This document shows positions 7,683 through 16,830 of a stretch of DNA of 64,000 nt, one piece after another. A program made the position numbers and the translations under genes. The stretch lies in the NCBI RefSeq assembly GCF_014168815.1, contig NZ_AP021972.1, forward strand, positions 1,798,001 to 1,862,000, written 5' to 3'. Below the pieces are notes generated by a model. It saw only the letters and a list, made by a program, of their open reading frames with translations, was not told the DNA's origin and did not search any database. This stretch comes from Klebsiella sp. WP3-W18-ESBL-02 (GTDB lineage: Bacteria; Pseudomonadota; Gammaproteobacteria; Enterobacterales; Enterobacteriaceae). The stretch's first letter is position 1. The number at the start of each line of letters is the position of its first letter.

Positions 7683-9980
7683 ATGAAATGGTTATTTTCT
7701 GTTGGCGTCGCCGTGAGCCTGGCGCTACAACCCGCTCTGGCGGAGGATCTGTTCGGCAACCATCCGTTGACGCCGCAGGCGCGGGACGCGTTTGTGACCG
7801 AGCTGCTGAAAAAAATGACGGTCGATGAAAAAATCGGTCAGCTGCGCCTGATTAGCGTCGGGCCGGATAACCCGAAAGAGGCTATCCGCGACATGATTAA
7901 AGACGGCCAGGTAGGGGCGATTTTCAATACCGTCACCCGTCAGGATATCCGTGCGATGCAGGATCAGGTGATGTCGCTCAGCCGCCTGAAGATTCCGCTG
8001 TTCTTTGCCTACGATGTGGTGCACGGCCAGCGCACCGTCTTCCCGATTAGCCTCGGCCTGGCCTCAACGTTTAACCTTGATGCGGTGAAAACCGTCGGTC
8101 GCGTGTCGGCCTATGAAGCCGCCGACGATGGCCTGAACATGACCTGGGCGCCGATGGTTGATGTCTCGCGCGATCCGCGCTGGGGCCGCGCCTCAGAAGG
8201 ATTCGGTGAAGATACCTATTTAACCTCCATCATGGGTGAAACCATGGTGGAAGCGATGCAGGGGAAAAGTCCCGCAGATCGCTATTCGGTGATGACCAGC
8301 GTTAAACACTTCGCCGCCTATGGCGCGGTGGAAGGCGGTAAGGAGTACAACACCGTCGATATGAGCCCGCAGCGTCTGTTCAACGACTATATGCCGCCGT
8401 ATAAAGCGGGGCTGGATGCGGGCAGCGGCGCGGTGATGATCGGCTTAAACTCGCTGAACGGCACCCCGGCCACCTCCGATGCCTGGCTGCTGAAAGACGT
8501 GCTGCGCGACCAGTGGGGCTTTAAAGGCATCACGGTCTCCGATCACGGGGCGATTAAAGAGCTGATTAAACATGGCGTTGCCGCCGACCCGGAAGATGCC
8601 GTACGCGTGGCGCTGAAGGCCGGCATTGATATGAGCATGAGCGACGAGTACTACAGCAAGTACCTGCCGGGGCTGGTGAAGGCGGGCAAAGTGACGATGG
8701 CCGAGCTCGACGACGCCGCGCGGCATGTGCTGAACGTGAAATATGATATGGGGCTGTTTAACGACCCCTACAGCCACTTAGGGCCAAAAGACTCAGACCC
8801 GCAGGATACCAACGCCGAAAGCCGTTTGCATCGCGCCGAGGCCCGTGAGGTGGCGCGCCAGAGCCTGGTGCTGCTGAAAAACCGTCTGGACACTCTGCCG
8901 CTGAAGAAAAACGCTACCGTCGCGGTGGTTGGCCCGTTGGCCGACAGCCAGCGTGACGTGATGGGGAGCTGGTCTGCCGCCGGCGTCGCCGGTCAGTCGG
9001 TGACCGTGCTGAGCGGCATTAAAAATGTGATGGGCGGCGAAGGCAAAGTGCTGTACGCCAAAGGCGCAAACGTCACCGCCGACAAAGGCATCATCGATTT
9101 CCTGAATCTGTATGAAGAAGCGGTGAAGGTCGACCCACGTTCGCCGCAGGCGATGATTGACGAAGCGGTCAACGCCGCCAAACAATCTGATGTGGTGGTT
9201 GCGGTGGTGGGGGAAGCGCAGGGCATGGCCCATGAAGCGTCCAGCCGCACTGAAATCTCGATTCCGAAAAGCCAGCAGGATCTGATAGCCGCGCTGAAAG
9301 CTACCGGCAAGCCGCTGGTGCTGGTGCTGATGAACGGTCGCCCGCTGACGCTGGTGAATGAGGACCGCCAGGCTGACGCCATTCTGGAAACCTGGTTCGC
9401 CGGTACCGAAGGCGGTAATGCCATTGCCGACGTGCTGTTTGGCGACTACAACCCCTCCGGTAAACTGCCGATGTCGTTCCCGCGCTCCGTGGGGCAGATT
9501 CCGCAGTACTACAGCCACCTCAACACCGGGCGTCCGTACAATGCCGACAAGCCGAACAAGTACACCTCGCGTTACTTTGACGAAGCCAACGGCCCGCTGT
9601 ATCCGTTTGGTTACGGTCTGAGCTACACCACCTTCTCGGTTTCTGACGTGAAAATGTCCGCGCCGAGCATGAAGCCGGACGGCCGGGTCACCGCCAGCGT
9701 GCAGGTGACCAACACCGGCAAGCGCGAAGGGGCGACGGTGATTCAGCTGTATCTGCAGGATGTGACGGCGTCAATGAGCCGCCCGGTGAAACAGCTGAAG
9801 GGCTTTGAGAAGGTGACCCTCAAGCCGGGTGAGACCCAGACCGTGAGCTTCCCGATTGACGTAGAGGCGCTGAAGTTCTGGAACCAGCAGATGAAGTACG
9901 CCGCTGAGCCGGGCAAGTTCAATGTCTTTATTGGCGTGGATTCTGCGCGCGTTAAGCAGGGTGAGTTCGAGCTGTTGTAA
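7683..9980 (+). CDS. bglX: Periplasmic beta-glucosidase BglX (GH3)
   Basis: A 765-residue periplasmic family-3 beta-glucosidase that releases glucose from beta-glucosides and oligosaccharides. The signal peptide ends at ALA near residue 20. A GH3 N-terminal barrel (residues 50-370) carries the nucleophile Asp287 in TVSDHGA. A GH3 C-terminal domain follows (VVGEAQGMAHEASSR near residue 515), then a fibronectin-III-like domain. Length equals that of E. coli BglX. The chosen ATG begins the signal peptide; an in-frame ATG 8 codons upstream would add charged residues before it. In E. coli osmF is the neighbour, whereas here about 8 kb of accessory genes follow. Confidence 0.95.
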   Translation: MKWLFSVGVAVSLALQPALAEDLFGNHPLTPQARDAFVTELLKKMTVDEKIGQLRLISVGPDNPKEAIRDMIKDGQVGAIFNTVTRQDIRAMQDQVMSLSRLKIPLFFAYDVVHGQRTVFPISLGLASTFNLDAVKTVGRVSAYEAADDGLNMTWAPMVDVSRDPRWGRASEGFGEDTYLTSIMGETMVEAMQGKSPADRYSVMTSVKHFAAYGAVEGGKEYNTVDMSPQRLFNDYMPPYKAGLDAGSGAVMIGLNSLNGTPATSDAWLLKDVLRDQWGFKGITVSDHGAIKELIKHGVAADPEDAVRVALKAGIDMSMSDEYYSKYLPGLVKAGKVTMAELDDAARHVLNVKYDMGLFNDPYSHLGPKDSDPQDTNAESRLHRAEAREVARQSLVLLKNRLDTLPLKKNATVAVVGPLADSQRDVMGSWSAAGVAGQSVTVLSGIKNVMGGEGKVLYAKGANVTADKGIIDFLNLYEEAVKVDPRSPQAMIDEAVNAAKQSDVVVAVVGEAQGMAHEASSRTEISIPKSQQDLIAALKATGKPLVLVLMNGRPLTLVNEDRQADAILETWFAGTEGGNAIADVLFGDYNPSGKLPMSFPRSVGQIPQYYSHLNTGRPYNADKPNKYTSRYFDEANGPLYPFGYGLSYTTFSVSDVKMSAPSMKPDGRVTASVQVTNTGKREGATVIQLYLQDVTASMSRPVKQLKGFEKVTLKPGETQTVSFPIDVEALKFWNQQMKYAAEPGKFNVFIGVDSARVKQGEFELL

Positions 9981-9998
9981 GCGTGATCTTGATGTCGT

Positions 9999-10060
9999 GA
10001 ACTTCTCCGCGGAGGCGGAGAAGTTCAGCGACCGCTCATCGGGGGGGCGACCGATGAGCG
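9999..10060. terminator. Two hairpins between bglX and the autotransporter gene
   Basis: A perfect 12-bp stem with a 4-base loop (9999-10010 with 10015-10026) is followed by a second 10-bp stem (10033-10042 with 10051-10060). They sit between convergent genes and probably end transcription or protect 3' ends in both directions, though neither has a T-run. Confidence 0.5.
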
Positions 10061-10073
10061 TCATCTGGCGTGC

Positions 10074-12740
10074 TTAGAAAGCGTATTTGATACCTAACAT
10101 ACCTTGTGTATCGCTGTAGCCTTTATCCCCGATCTGCTGGGCAACGTTGCCCCAGATATGCAAATTATTCCCCAGTTGCCCTTCGACCCCAGCCTTCAGT
10201 TCGCCAATGTTGCGCGTCCCGGCCTGGTAGTTATAGACGCCATTCATTGCGACGCCATACGACTGGCTGTTATAAATCCAGTTGGCTTCAACAAAGGGCT
10301 GAAACTCGCGGTTCTTGCCGTCGTCAATGGCGTTATGCCCTTTAATAAAGGCTTTTACGCCGAGACGCGTTTGCAGATTACCGTCGTTTTTACCTTTCAC
10401 CCGCGTGCCGTTGGCTTCGGTGTGAGTATCGGCCTGCACGTCCATCCATGTTAACTGTGCTTTAGGCTGGATCCAGTAGGTCGAGCGGCCGTCGCTACGT
10501 TCGCCCATCAGGTAGCTGTAGCCGCCTTCGATGGACGCGGTGATCCCATCAGAGTCGTACTTCTCCGTGGCGAGCTGTTGCCCATAGACTTTGTTATTAA
10601 ACCAGTTATAGAGGAACCAGGTATCCACGTAGGTTCCGGTTTTGTCGGCTTCATTCGCGTACCAGGTTCCATAAAGCCCGACGCTATAGCCGGTCACCTG
10701 CCCACGGGAGTGATAACGGGTGACGTTAGAGCGGGTATTGCTCTGACTGTTGCCGTAGCCTGCCATCAACCCCAGATGCCAGCGATCCAGCCCGTTGGTG
10801 CTCCACTGCGCAATATCCCCGCCAAGCTGCAGGACATAGCGGTTACTTTGGGTACTCGACTGGCCGCTGGAATCTTTAAAGCGGGTGTGACCGCCAATGT
10901 TTCGCAGCCACATGCTGGTGACTTTCTCTTCACCGGTCAACCGGTCGATGTACTGGGTATCGCCCAAACGATCGTGCAGGCGGGTGTTAAACATCGAGTT
11001 AGCGGCTGCGAGGTTGGCAATATAGGCTCCGCTTTCCGGACGCATGGTAGGCTGTTCCGGGTTGACGATGGGAACTTCCGCAGCGGGGTCGGGGGTCGGC
11101 TCTGGCTCAACGATCGGGGCCGCGGCATTAAGCAGATACCAGTTAGCGGACTGCGTTCTCTCTCCACGCTGCAGGGCGTAGTCATAACTCCCGGCAACAA
11201 TACGCCCGGACTGCACAAACTCGCCGTCAGAGAGACCATCGACGTGAATCACTTCAATCCCTGTAATGGTTTTATCACCGCTACCGCCGGCGTTATTGAT
11301 GGCCACCCGAGTCGTCCCGGAGGTATCTCCCTGTACGATCAGCTTATCGGTTAAGGAATTATCATCCCCCAGCACCGTGTTGAGCACCAGCAGCCCGCCG
11401 TTACCTACATAGTTACCGTACACGGTGAGCGTTTTCGGCGTTAACGGATCGCCGCTGCCCGGCGCCTGGAATAGCAGCGTGGCGCTATCCAGCGTCAGGT
11501 TGGTTAACGTTGAATCCTTCGTCATTGTCCACAGACTGTCGCTACCCATGATGTTGAGATTGACCGTTGATGCCGCATCGACGCTGGAAGAGCCTAAAAA
11601 ACGGGAGGTATCAGACATATTCAGCGCAACCGTGCCGCCGCTGGTGGCGTCAATATTGCCTTCAATATCAAAAACCCCTTCGGTGTCAGACAGGGCGGTT
11701 CTGTCGATATTGAGCCTATCCAATCTGTTGTAATCATCAGCGATGACCGGCACCGCAAGGGATTGGCTGGAAATAATGGAACCCACCCCTTTGGCCTGGA
11801 TAACATTGGCGCTGTTGGCGGCTCTCAGTTTTGCACCGCCCTCCAGGTAGACGCTACCTGGGCGTACGTTATCGGTATAAGTACCCTGCTGTTCGGTGGA
11901 AGCATAAATGGCGTAAGCGTTGGCACCGGTAGTCGAAATATCGACACCATCGCCTAACTGGATCAGCCCACCTTTGTTGGCATAGACGGCATGGCCCGCG
12001 CTAGTCGCCGTGGATATTTCAGAGTTCTTGCCGATGAAGACGTAGGAGTTTCCTAAGGTGTTATTATTTTTTCCCTTAAGAATATCCATAATACCGATGC
12101 CGTTAGTATCCGTATTTCGGTTACCGGCATAGACGGCATAACCTTTGCTGTCGCTAGTGTTAGATGCGCTGCCGGTGCCCGTCACCTTAATGACATTACT
12201 GCCCGCCAGGATAATAATGCTGTTTGCCCCGGCGTTCTGGAAGTTATTGGCTCTGACGGCGACGCCATCTTTCACCGAAATGTTGGCCGACTCTGTCACA
12301 TAAACCAGAGAGTCATAATTATTGTTAAAATCAGACGCGACGTTTATCCCGTCGGCGGATGAACCCGTGGTGGTAATGGTGAGGTTTTTGGCCCTGAAGT
12401 ATATGGCTTCACTGTTGCCCCTGATCGCATCGGCGGCTGACCCAGTGGTGCTAATCGTAACGTTGTTTAGCAAGTAGGTATTTGCGCCATTAGTCTGCAG
12501 ATAAGCGCCAAATCCCGCTAGCGGCTGGACGGTTCCAGACCCAGAGACGGTAATATTTACGGTATCATAGCTGCTCAACGGTGTTCCACCGTAAAAGTAA
12601 AGGACGTTATCGTAATCCAGTACTGAGTCAGAATAAGCAACAGGAATGTGGCTTCCTACTGAGATGAGAGCAACAGCAATGCTCAGCGCGGTCCTTTTAA
12701 AAAAAGTTTTTTTATCGATGTATCTCTTTGTGTTGTTCAT
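10074..12740 (-). CDS. Autotransporter with pertactin-like passenger and outer-membrane beta-barrel
   Basis: An 888-residue type Va secreted protein. A signal peptide (about residues 1-38, ending AYS) is followed by a Ser/Thr/Asn/Gly-rich passenger of about 500 residues with repeated right-handed beta-helix rungs (NVTISTTGSAADAI, NLTITTTGSSADGI). A Pro/Glu linker (EPEPTPDPAAE) lies near residue 545, then a pertactin-type junction (TMRPESGAYIANLAAANSMF) and a C-terminal beta-barrel ending GIKYAF. No protease triad or RGD motif is evident, so adhesion or aggregation is the usual guess for this class. An AGGAAGAGG ribosome site precedes the ATG. It stands alone in its own transcription unit at the left edge of an accessory block. 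Confidence 0.88.
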   Translation of the reverse strand: MNNTKRYIDKKTFFKRTALSIAVALISVGSHIPVAYSDSVLDYDNVLYFYGGTPLSSYDTVNITVSGSGTVQPLAGFGAYLQTNGANTYLLNNVTISTTGSAADAIRGNSEAIYFRAKNLTITTTGSSADGINVASDFNNNYDSLVYVTESANISVKDGVAVRANNFQNAGANSIIILAGSNVIKVTGTGSASNTSDSKGYAVYAGNRNTDTNGIGIMDILKGKNNNTLGNSYVFIGKNSEISTATSAGHAVYANKGGLIQLGDGVDISTTGANAYAIYASTEQQGTYTDNVRPGSVYLEGGAKLRAANSANVIQAKGVGSIISSQSLAVPVIADDYNRLDRLNIDRTALSDTEGVFDIEGNIDATSGGTVALNMSDTSRFLGSSSVDAASTVNLNIMGSDSLWTMTKDSTLTNLTLDSATLLFQAPGSGDPLTPKTLTVYGNYVGNGGLLVLNTVLGDDNSLTDKLIVQGDTSGTTRVAINNAGGSGDKTITGIEVIHVDGLSDGEFVQSGRIVAGSYDYALQRGERTQSANWYLLNAAAPIVEPEPTPDPAAEVPIVNPEQPTMRPESGAYIANLAAANSMFNTRLHDRLGDTQYIDRLTGEEKVTSMWLRNIGGHTRFKDSSGQSSTQSNRYVLQLGGDIAQWSTNGLDRWHLGLMAGYGNSQSNTRSNVTRYHSRGQVTGYSVGLYGTWYANEADKTGTYVDTWFLYNWFNNKVYGQQLATEKYDSDGITASIEGGYSYLMGERSDGRSTYWIQPKAQLTWMDVQADTHTEANGTRVKGKNDGNLQTRLGVKAFIKGHNAIDDGKNREFQPFVEANWIYNSQSYGVAMNGVYNYQAGTRNIGELKAGVEGQLGNNLHIWGNVAQQIGDKGYSDTQGMLGIKYAF

Positions 12741-13782
12741 CTGCGCACCTCTTCCTTAAAGACGCTGACTGTTGGTTGATAGATAATTAATTGCTGATGA
12801 ATTAATGAGAACCAAAGCCAGCCCCACAGCTATTTAATGGATAAATATCTGCTGGTATTACAACAATGAGTAATGAGTTCCTTTGAAGCAATGTATACAA
12901 CCAATGTCAGGGGGTGTCAACGCGTGACGACGGCGAGTAAATTGATGCATTTTTAAGTCTATTTATATTATTTGTATTTTTCTCAATAATATATTTTTAT
13001 CAATTCTGGCGTGTTTTTGTTTTTATTAAAAATGCTTATAAAACAATATGATAAAAGTAAAAATGCGTTTTACTAAAAGCGTTGTTAGGATTTTTACGAC
13101 AACCATTGAGAATAATGTTTTTCTGTGGGTTTTATTGCGTAATTCATTCGGAGGAGCGCTCTGCGACTGCGAGTGTCATATGGCTTTATGATTATTGAAA
13201 ATACTTCTCATGTATCGGTAAGGGTATTCCTGCTATCCGGGGGCTCGTATTTTCAGCGTTGCTTTATGGCGTATAACCGGCAAGGCTTTTTGAAAATAAT
13301 ATACTGCGATTTCATTTGCGATAGCCTGGCCGGTGTTATTCATATTCTCGTTAGGTTCTTTTTGCTGGTGGGGTTATCGTTGGAACGATCGCTGTTTGCC
13401 CTGAGCATTCTGCGGGCGCGCCTCGGAGCGTGTGCGAACACACCGCATACCCCGGTCCCGAGAGAGGCTCAGGGGGAGGGGCAATCCCCCAACGCCCGTT
13501 TTCGCGCCATTTTGTGCTCCCTGTCACCATTTTCTTTCTGCTGTGGCGAAGTCTGCGCGAAACGGCCCGTTTATCGCTCCTGATGTCGCGTGTTCTGTGA
13601 CGAACTTCACTTATCGCTAAACCCGGGCCACCACGTTTTGTGCGCGGGTTCAAAACCCGTCCGAAGCCGCCATATCCGCCGTGACACCATTCACTAATAC
13701 GTAAAAAAGCCCGCTTCTGCTCCACGAGAGAAGCGTGGAATCTGCGTTAAATGCAGCTATCTCAACATTCGCAGGTAGCCAC
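12741..13782. other. Gene-poor, largely AT-rich gap with a GC-rich patch
   Basis: About 1 kb without a credible gene. The left part (to about 13135) is very AT-rich and must hold the autotransporter promoter. It includes a 7-bp inverted repeat (12786-12792 with 12800-12806) that could be an operator. From about 13390 to 13735 base composition changes sharply to GC-rich. A 124-codon minus-strand frame (13351-13725, GTG start) runs through this patch and is rich in Arg/Lys/Pro, but I recognise no domain and no good ribosome site. The patch may be a remnant of a mobile element; this is only inference. The promoter for the GH28 gene should lie near its right end. Confidence 0.4.
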
Positions 13783-15123
13783 ATGAAGATTTCACTGCAT
13801 AACACCTCACTCGATCGCAGCGGTAAAACGCCGCTCACCGCCCAACTGCAGCAGCTGATTGATGAAATCGACCGTGCGGGCGGCGGCACGCTGGTGGTAT
13901 CGCCGGGCGATTGGCTGACCGGCACGCTTGTTTTGCCGTCCAACTTTACTCTGCACCTTGAAGCCGGCGCGCGGCTGCTGGCGAGCCCGAACGACGCAGA
14001 CTATCCGGCGGCGTTAACCCAGACGGTGGCCGAACTGTCGCGCATGGCGCTGATTTATGCGCGCGATCGCCACCATATAACCCTCAGCGGTGAAGGTTGC
14101 CTGGACGGCGGGGCTGACGCCTGGTTCGCTACCCGTGCCGATGCCCAGGGCTATCGCCAGCCGAAAACCCAGCGCCCGCGCATGCTGGTCCTGGAAGGCT
14201 GCCAGCAGGTGCGTATTCGCGATATCACCCTCAGCAATTCGCCGATGTGGACAGCGCACCTGGTGAGCTGCAATCAGGTATTCATTCAGAACCTGACGAT
14301 TGATAACGATCTGGCGCTGTCGAACACCGACGCGCTGGATATCGACAGCTGCCAGCACGTGCATATCAGCGACAGCTATTTCAGCGCCGCCGACGACGGT
14401 ATCTGCATTAAAACCACCCGCAAACCGGCGGCGCTACAGCAGCCGACTCGCCACGTGGTGGTCAGCAACTGCCTGATCCGCTCAAAAAGCTGCGCCATCA
14501 AAATTGGCACTGAAACCTTTGCCGATATCAGCCATATCGCTGTGCATAACTGCTCCATCTTTGAGTCCAATCGCGGCATTGGCCTCGTTTCCCGCGACGG
14601 CGGCCGTTTCAGCCAGATGATCTTCAGCAACATCCTTTTTGACTGTCGCCACGGCCACCCGTGCCACTGGGGAAAAGCCGATCCGGTGTTTATCTCTGTG
14701 CGCCATCGTGACCCGCAGGTTCCTCCGGGCAGCATCGAAGACATCACCTTCAGCCAGCTTTCCGGCGCGAGCGAAGGCGCAATCAACCTGCACAGCGAAA
14801 CGGCAGGGGAGATTCGCCGCGTCACCTTTAACGGACTGGCCTTGCACCAGCTGTCCGGGCCGTCTGACGAACAGGGGTGCTACGACATTCGCCCGCCGTG
14901 CAACCCGGCAAGCCCAACCGGCATGGGGCTGGATAACGCCTATCGCGTCAATCCGCAAACCGGGCGCGCCTGGGGCGTTGAGCGCTATCCGGGAGGGCTA
15001 CCGGCGGTGTACGCCCGCGGCGTAGACGAACTGACGCTGATCGATCTGCGCATTCGTCGACCTGTGCCGCTGCCCGCGGGCTGGAACACGCACGCCATCG
15101 TGCAGGACAACGCCGACGCCTGA
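13783..15123 (+). CDS. Cytoplasmic GH28-family (polygalacturonase-like) glycosidase
   Basis: A 446-residue right-handed beta-helix protein of glycoside hydrolase family 28, without a signal peptide, so it should act on imported oligosaccharides. An N-terminal segment with LVVSPGDWLTGTLVLPSNFTLHLE is followed by helix rungs holding the family's acid pair: N181-T-D183 and D204-D205. The usual GHG motif is not visible where expected (SKSCAIKIGTE instead), and RIK is replaced by RGIGL. AGGT lies 7 bases before the ATG; a start 16 codons upstream adds no conserved sequence. The TogT-like transporter gene follows 61 bases later, suggesting an operon for oligogalacturonide uptake and hydrolysis. An activity on an unusual galacturonide or rhamnogalacturonide is possible. 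Confidence 0.82.
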   Translation: MKISLHNTSLDRSGKTPLTAQLQQLIDEIDRAGGGTLVVSPGDWLTGTLVLPSNFTLHLEAGARLLASPNDADYPAALTQTVAELSRMALIYARDRHHITLSGEGCLDGGADAWFATRADAQGYRQPKTQRPRMLVLEGCQQVRIRDITLSNSPMWTAHLVSCNQVFIQNLTIDNDLALSNTDALDIDSCQHVHISDSYFSAADDGICIKTTRKPAALQQPTRHVVVSNCLIRSKSCAIKIGTETFADISHIAVHNCSIFESNRGIGLVSRDGGRFSQMIFSNILFDCRHGHPCHWGKADPVFISVRHRDPQVPPGSIEDITFSQLSGASEGAINLHSETAGEIRRVTFNGLALHQLSGPSDEQGCYDIRPPCNPASPTGMGLDNAYRVNPQTGRAWGVERYPGGLPAVYARGVDELTLIDLRIRRPVPLPAGWNTHAIVQDNADA

Positions 15124-15184
15124 GTCTATTTGATGACGGCGTGGCCCTGGCCCCGCCGTTTTGTACTGTTCAAGGGGATGGAAA

Positions 15185-16747
15185 ATGATAAAAAAAGTGC
15201 GGGAGATAAAACTCCACAACTACATCTGCTATGGCCTTGCGGATGTTATCGGCTCGGGCGCGTTTACGCTGGTGAGCGCCTGGCTGCTGTTCTTCCTGAC
15301 CACCTTCTGCGGCCTGACGCCGATTGAAGCTGGCTCGCTGTTTGCGGTGGCGCGTATTGTTGACGTCATCATGTGCCCATGCATGGGGTATATTTCCGAT
15401 AACTTCCATAAAACGCGCCTCGGTCGCCGCTTTGGCCGTCGCCGCTTCTTTCTGCTGTTGAGTATTCCGCTGGTCGCGGTTTATAGCCTGCTGTGGGTGC
15501 AGGGATTCAACTACTGGATGTACCTGCTGGTCTATATTCTGTTCGAAATTGTCTACTCGATGATTTTAATCCCTTACGACACGCTGTCGGCGGAGATGAC
15601 CAACGATTTCACCAAACGTTCGAAGCTGACCAGCGCGCGTATGTATATCGCCCAGTTCGCCGGCTTTACCGCTGCGTTCCTGCCGGGGCGTCTGCTGGCG
15701 TACTTCGGCTCTGACTCCGCTATCTCGTTCTTCTACGCCGGGGCGATTTTCACCGTTGCCTTTATGGTGGTGCTGTTCTTCGTGTACTTCGGCACCTGGG
15801 AGCGTTCTCTTGAGGAAATCGAGCAGAGCGAACGCAGCGTCGCCAGCGAAGAGAAGCAGCCGCTGGGTAAACGCCTGTTCGATATCTATTACGACTTTGT
15901 TTCTACGCTGAAGATTAAAACCTTCCGTTCGCATCTGGGGATGTACCTGGGCGGCTCGGTCGCGCAGGATATTTTCAACTCGGTCTTTACCTACTTCGTG
16001 GTCTTTGCTCTGGCAACCTCGTCGGTGGTGGCCAGTAACCTGCTGAGCGTCATCAACGGCCTGCAATTCTTTGGCGTGGGCGTCGCAACCTGGCTGACGC
16101 TGCGCTATTCGCCGTCCCGCGCGTTCGCCACCCAGGCGCTGATGGCGCTGGTGGCCTTTGTACTGTTCGCCGTGACCTACCTCTACGGCTCCACCAGTAT
16201 GGCGCTGCTGTATCTGGCGGCGGGCGTAGCCGGTCTGGCGCGCGGCGGTATCTATTCCATTCCATGGAACAACTACACCTTCGTTGCCGACGTGGATGAA
16301 ATTCTGACCTGTAACCGTCGTGAAGGTATCTTCGCGGGCTTTATGAGCCTGCTGCGTAAAGCGTCACAGGCGCTGTCCATTTTCCTGGTGGGCGTGGCGC
16401 TGCAAATGTCCGGCTTTATTACCGGCCACAGCAGTCAGCCGCAGTCGGCAATCAACATGATCCTCGGCATCATGATTATTCTGCCGGTCGCGCTGACGCT
16501 GTGGGGCATCTGGTCCGCCTTCCAGTTTAAGGTCAACAGCCGCACCCATGCGGTGTTGAACGAGGAAGTGGCGCGCCTGAAACAGGGCGGCAGCAAAGCG
16601 ACCGTCACCGCAGAGACCAAAGCGGTCATCGAAAGCCTGACCGGGATGCCGTATGACCACTGCTGGGGTGATAACACCGTGGGCCACGTTAACCGCAGCC
16701 TGCTGCGGGAGAAACAGCAGCAATCCGCGCAGTTGAAAAACGCATAA
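15185..16747 (+). CDS. TogT-like oligogalacturonide symporter (GPH family)
   Basis: A 520-residue inner-membrane transporter of the glycoside-pentoside-hexuronide:cation symporter family with about 12 hydrophobic helices. GPH hallmarks are visible: the DNFHKTRLGRRFGRRRFF loop near residue 76, LIPYDTLSAEMTNDFTKRS near residue 130 and RREGIFAGFMS near residue 380. The C-terminal tail (LNEEVARLKQGGS, then PYDHCWGDN) resembles my memory of Dickeya TogT, which imports oligogalacturonides. AAGGGG precedes the ATG. Its position directly after the GH28 gene fits uptake of the enzyme's substrate. The assignment rests on remembered similarity and context; another uronide-containing oligosaccharide is possible. 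Confidence 0.78.
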   Translation: MIKKVREIKLHNYICYGLADVIGSGAFTLVSAWLLFFLTTFCGLTPIEAGSLFAVARIVDVIMCPCMGYISDNFHKTRLGRRFGRRRFFLLLSIPLVAVYSLLWVQGFNYWMYLLVYILFEIVYSMILIPYDTLSAEMTNDFTKRSKLTSARMYIAQFAGFTAAFLPGRLLAYFGSDSAISFFYAGAIFTVAFMVVLFFVYFGTWERSLEEIEQSERSVASEEKQPLGKRLFDIYYDFVSTLKIKTFRSHLGMYLGGSVAQDIFNSVFTYFVVFALATSSVVASNLLSVINGLQFFGVGVATWLTLRYSPSRAFATQALMALVAFVLFAVTYLYGSTSMALLYLAAGVAGLARGGIYSIPWNNYTFVADVDEILTCNRREGIFAGFMSLLRKASQALSIFLVGVALQMSGFITGHSSQPQSAINMILGIMIILPVALTLWGIWSAFQFKVNSRTHAVLNEEVARLKQGGSKATVTAETKAVIESLTGMPYDHCWGDNTVGHVNRSLLREKQQQSAQLKNA

Positions 16748-16752
16748 CCGCG

Positions 16753-16819
16753 CCCCGGCGGTGCGGCACCGCTGGGGAAAATAAGAGGGCTTGCCCGGCT
16801 TCGGCCGGGACGTTTTTTT
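16753..16819 (+). terminator. Tandem hairpins with T-run after the togT-like gene
   Basis: The first hairpin has an 11-bp stem with one G-T pair (16753-16763 with 16767-16777). The second has stem CCCGGC/GCCGGG (16794-16799 with 16804-16809) closed by a TTCG tetraloop and followed within three bases by seven T residues (16813-16819), a strong intrinsic terminator. It ends only 11 bases before the next gene's ATG. Confidence 0.85.
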
Positions 16820-16830
16820 GGGTAACGGAC

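Noticed and set aside
13173..13583. Plus-strand frame of 136 codons in the gap before the GH28 gene
   Set aside because: It has no ribosome site, a patchwork composition crossing the AT/GC boundary, and no recognisable family.
13640..13670. tRNA-like T-arm (GGGTTCAAAACCC)
   Set aside because: No acceptor, D-arm or anticodon stem can be drawn around it on either strand.
13351..13725. Minus-strand frame of 124 codons in the GC-rich patch
   Set aside because: GTG start without a convincing ribosome site, and Arg/Pro-rich low-complexity product. It is kept only as part of the described gap, not as a gene.
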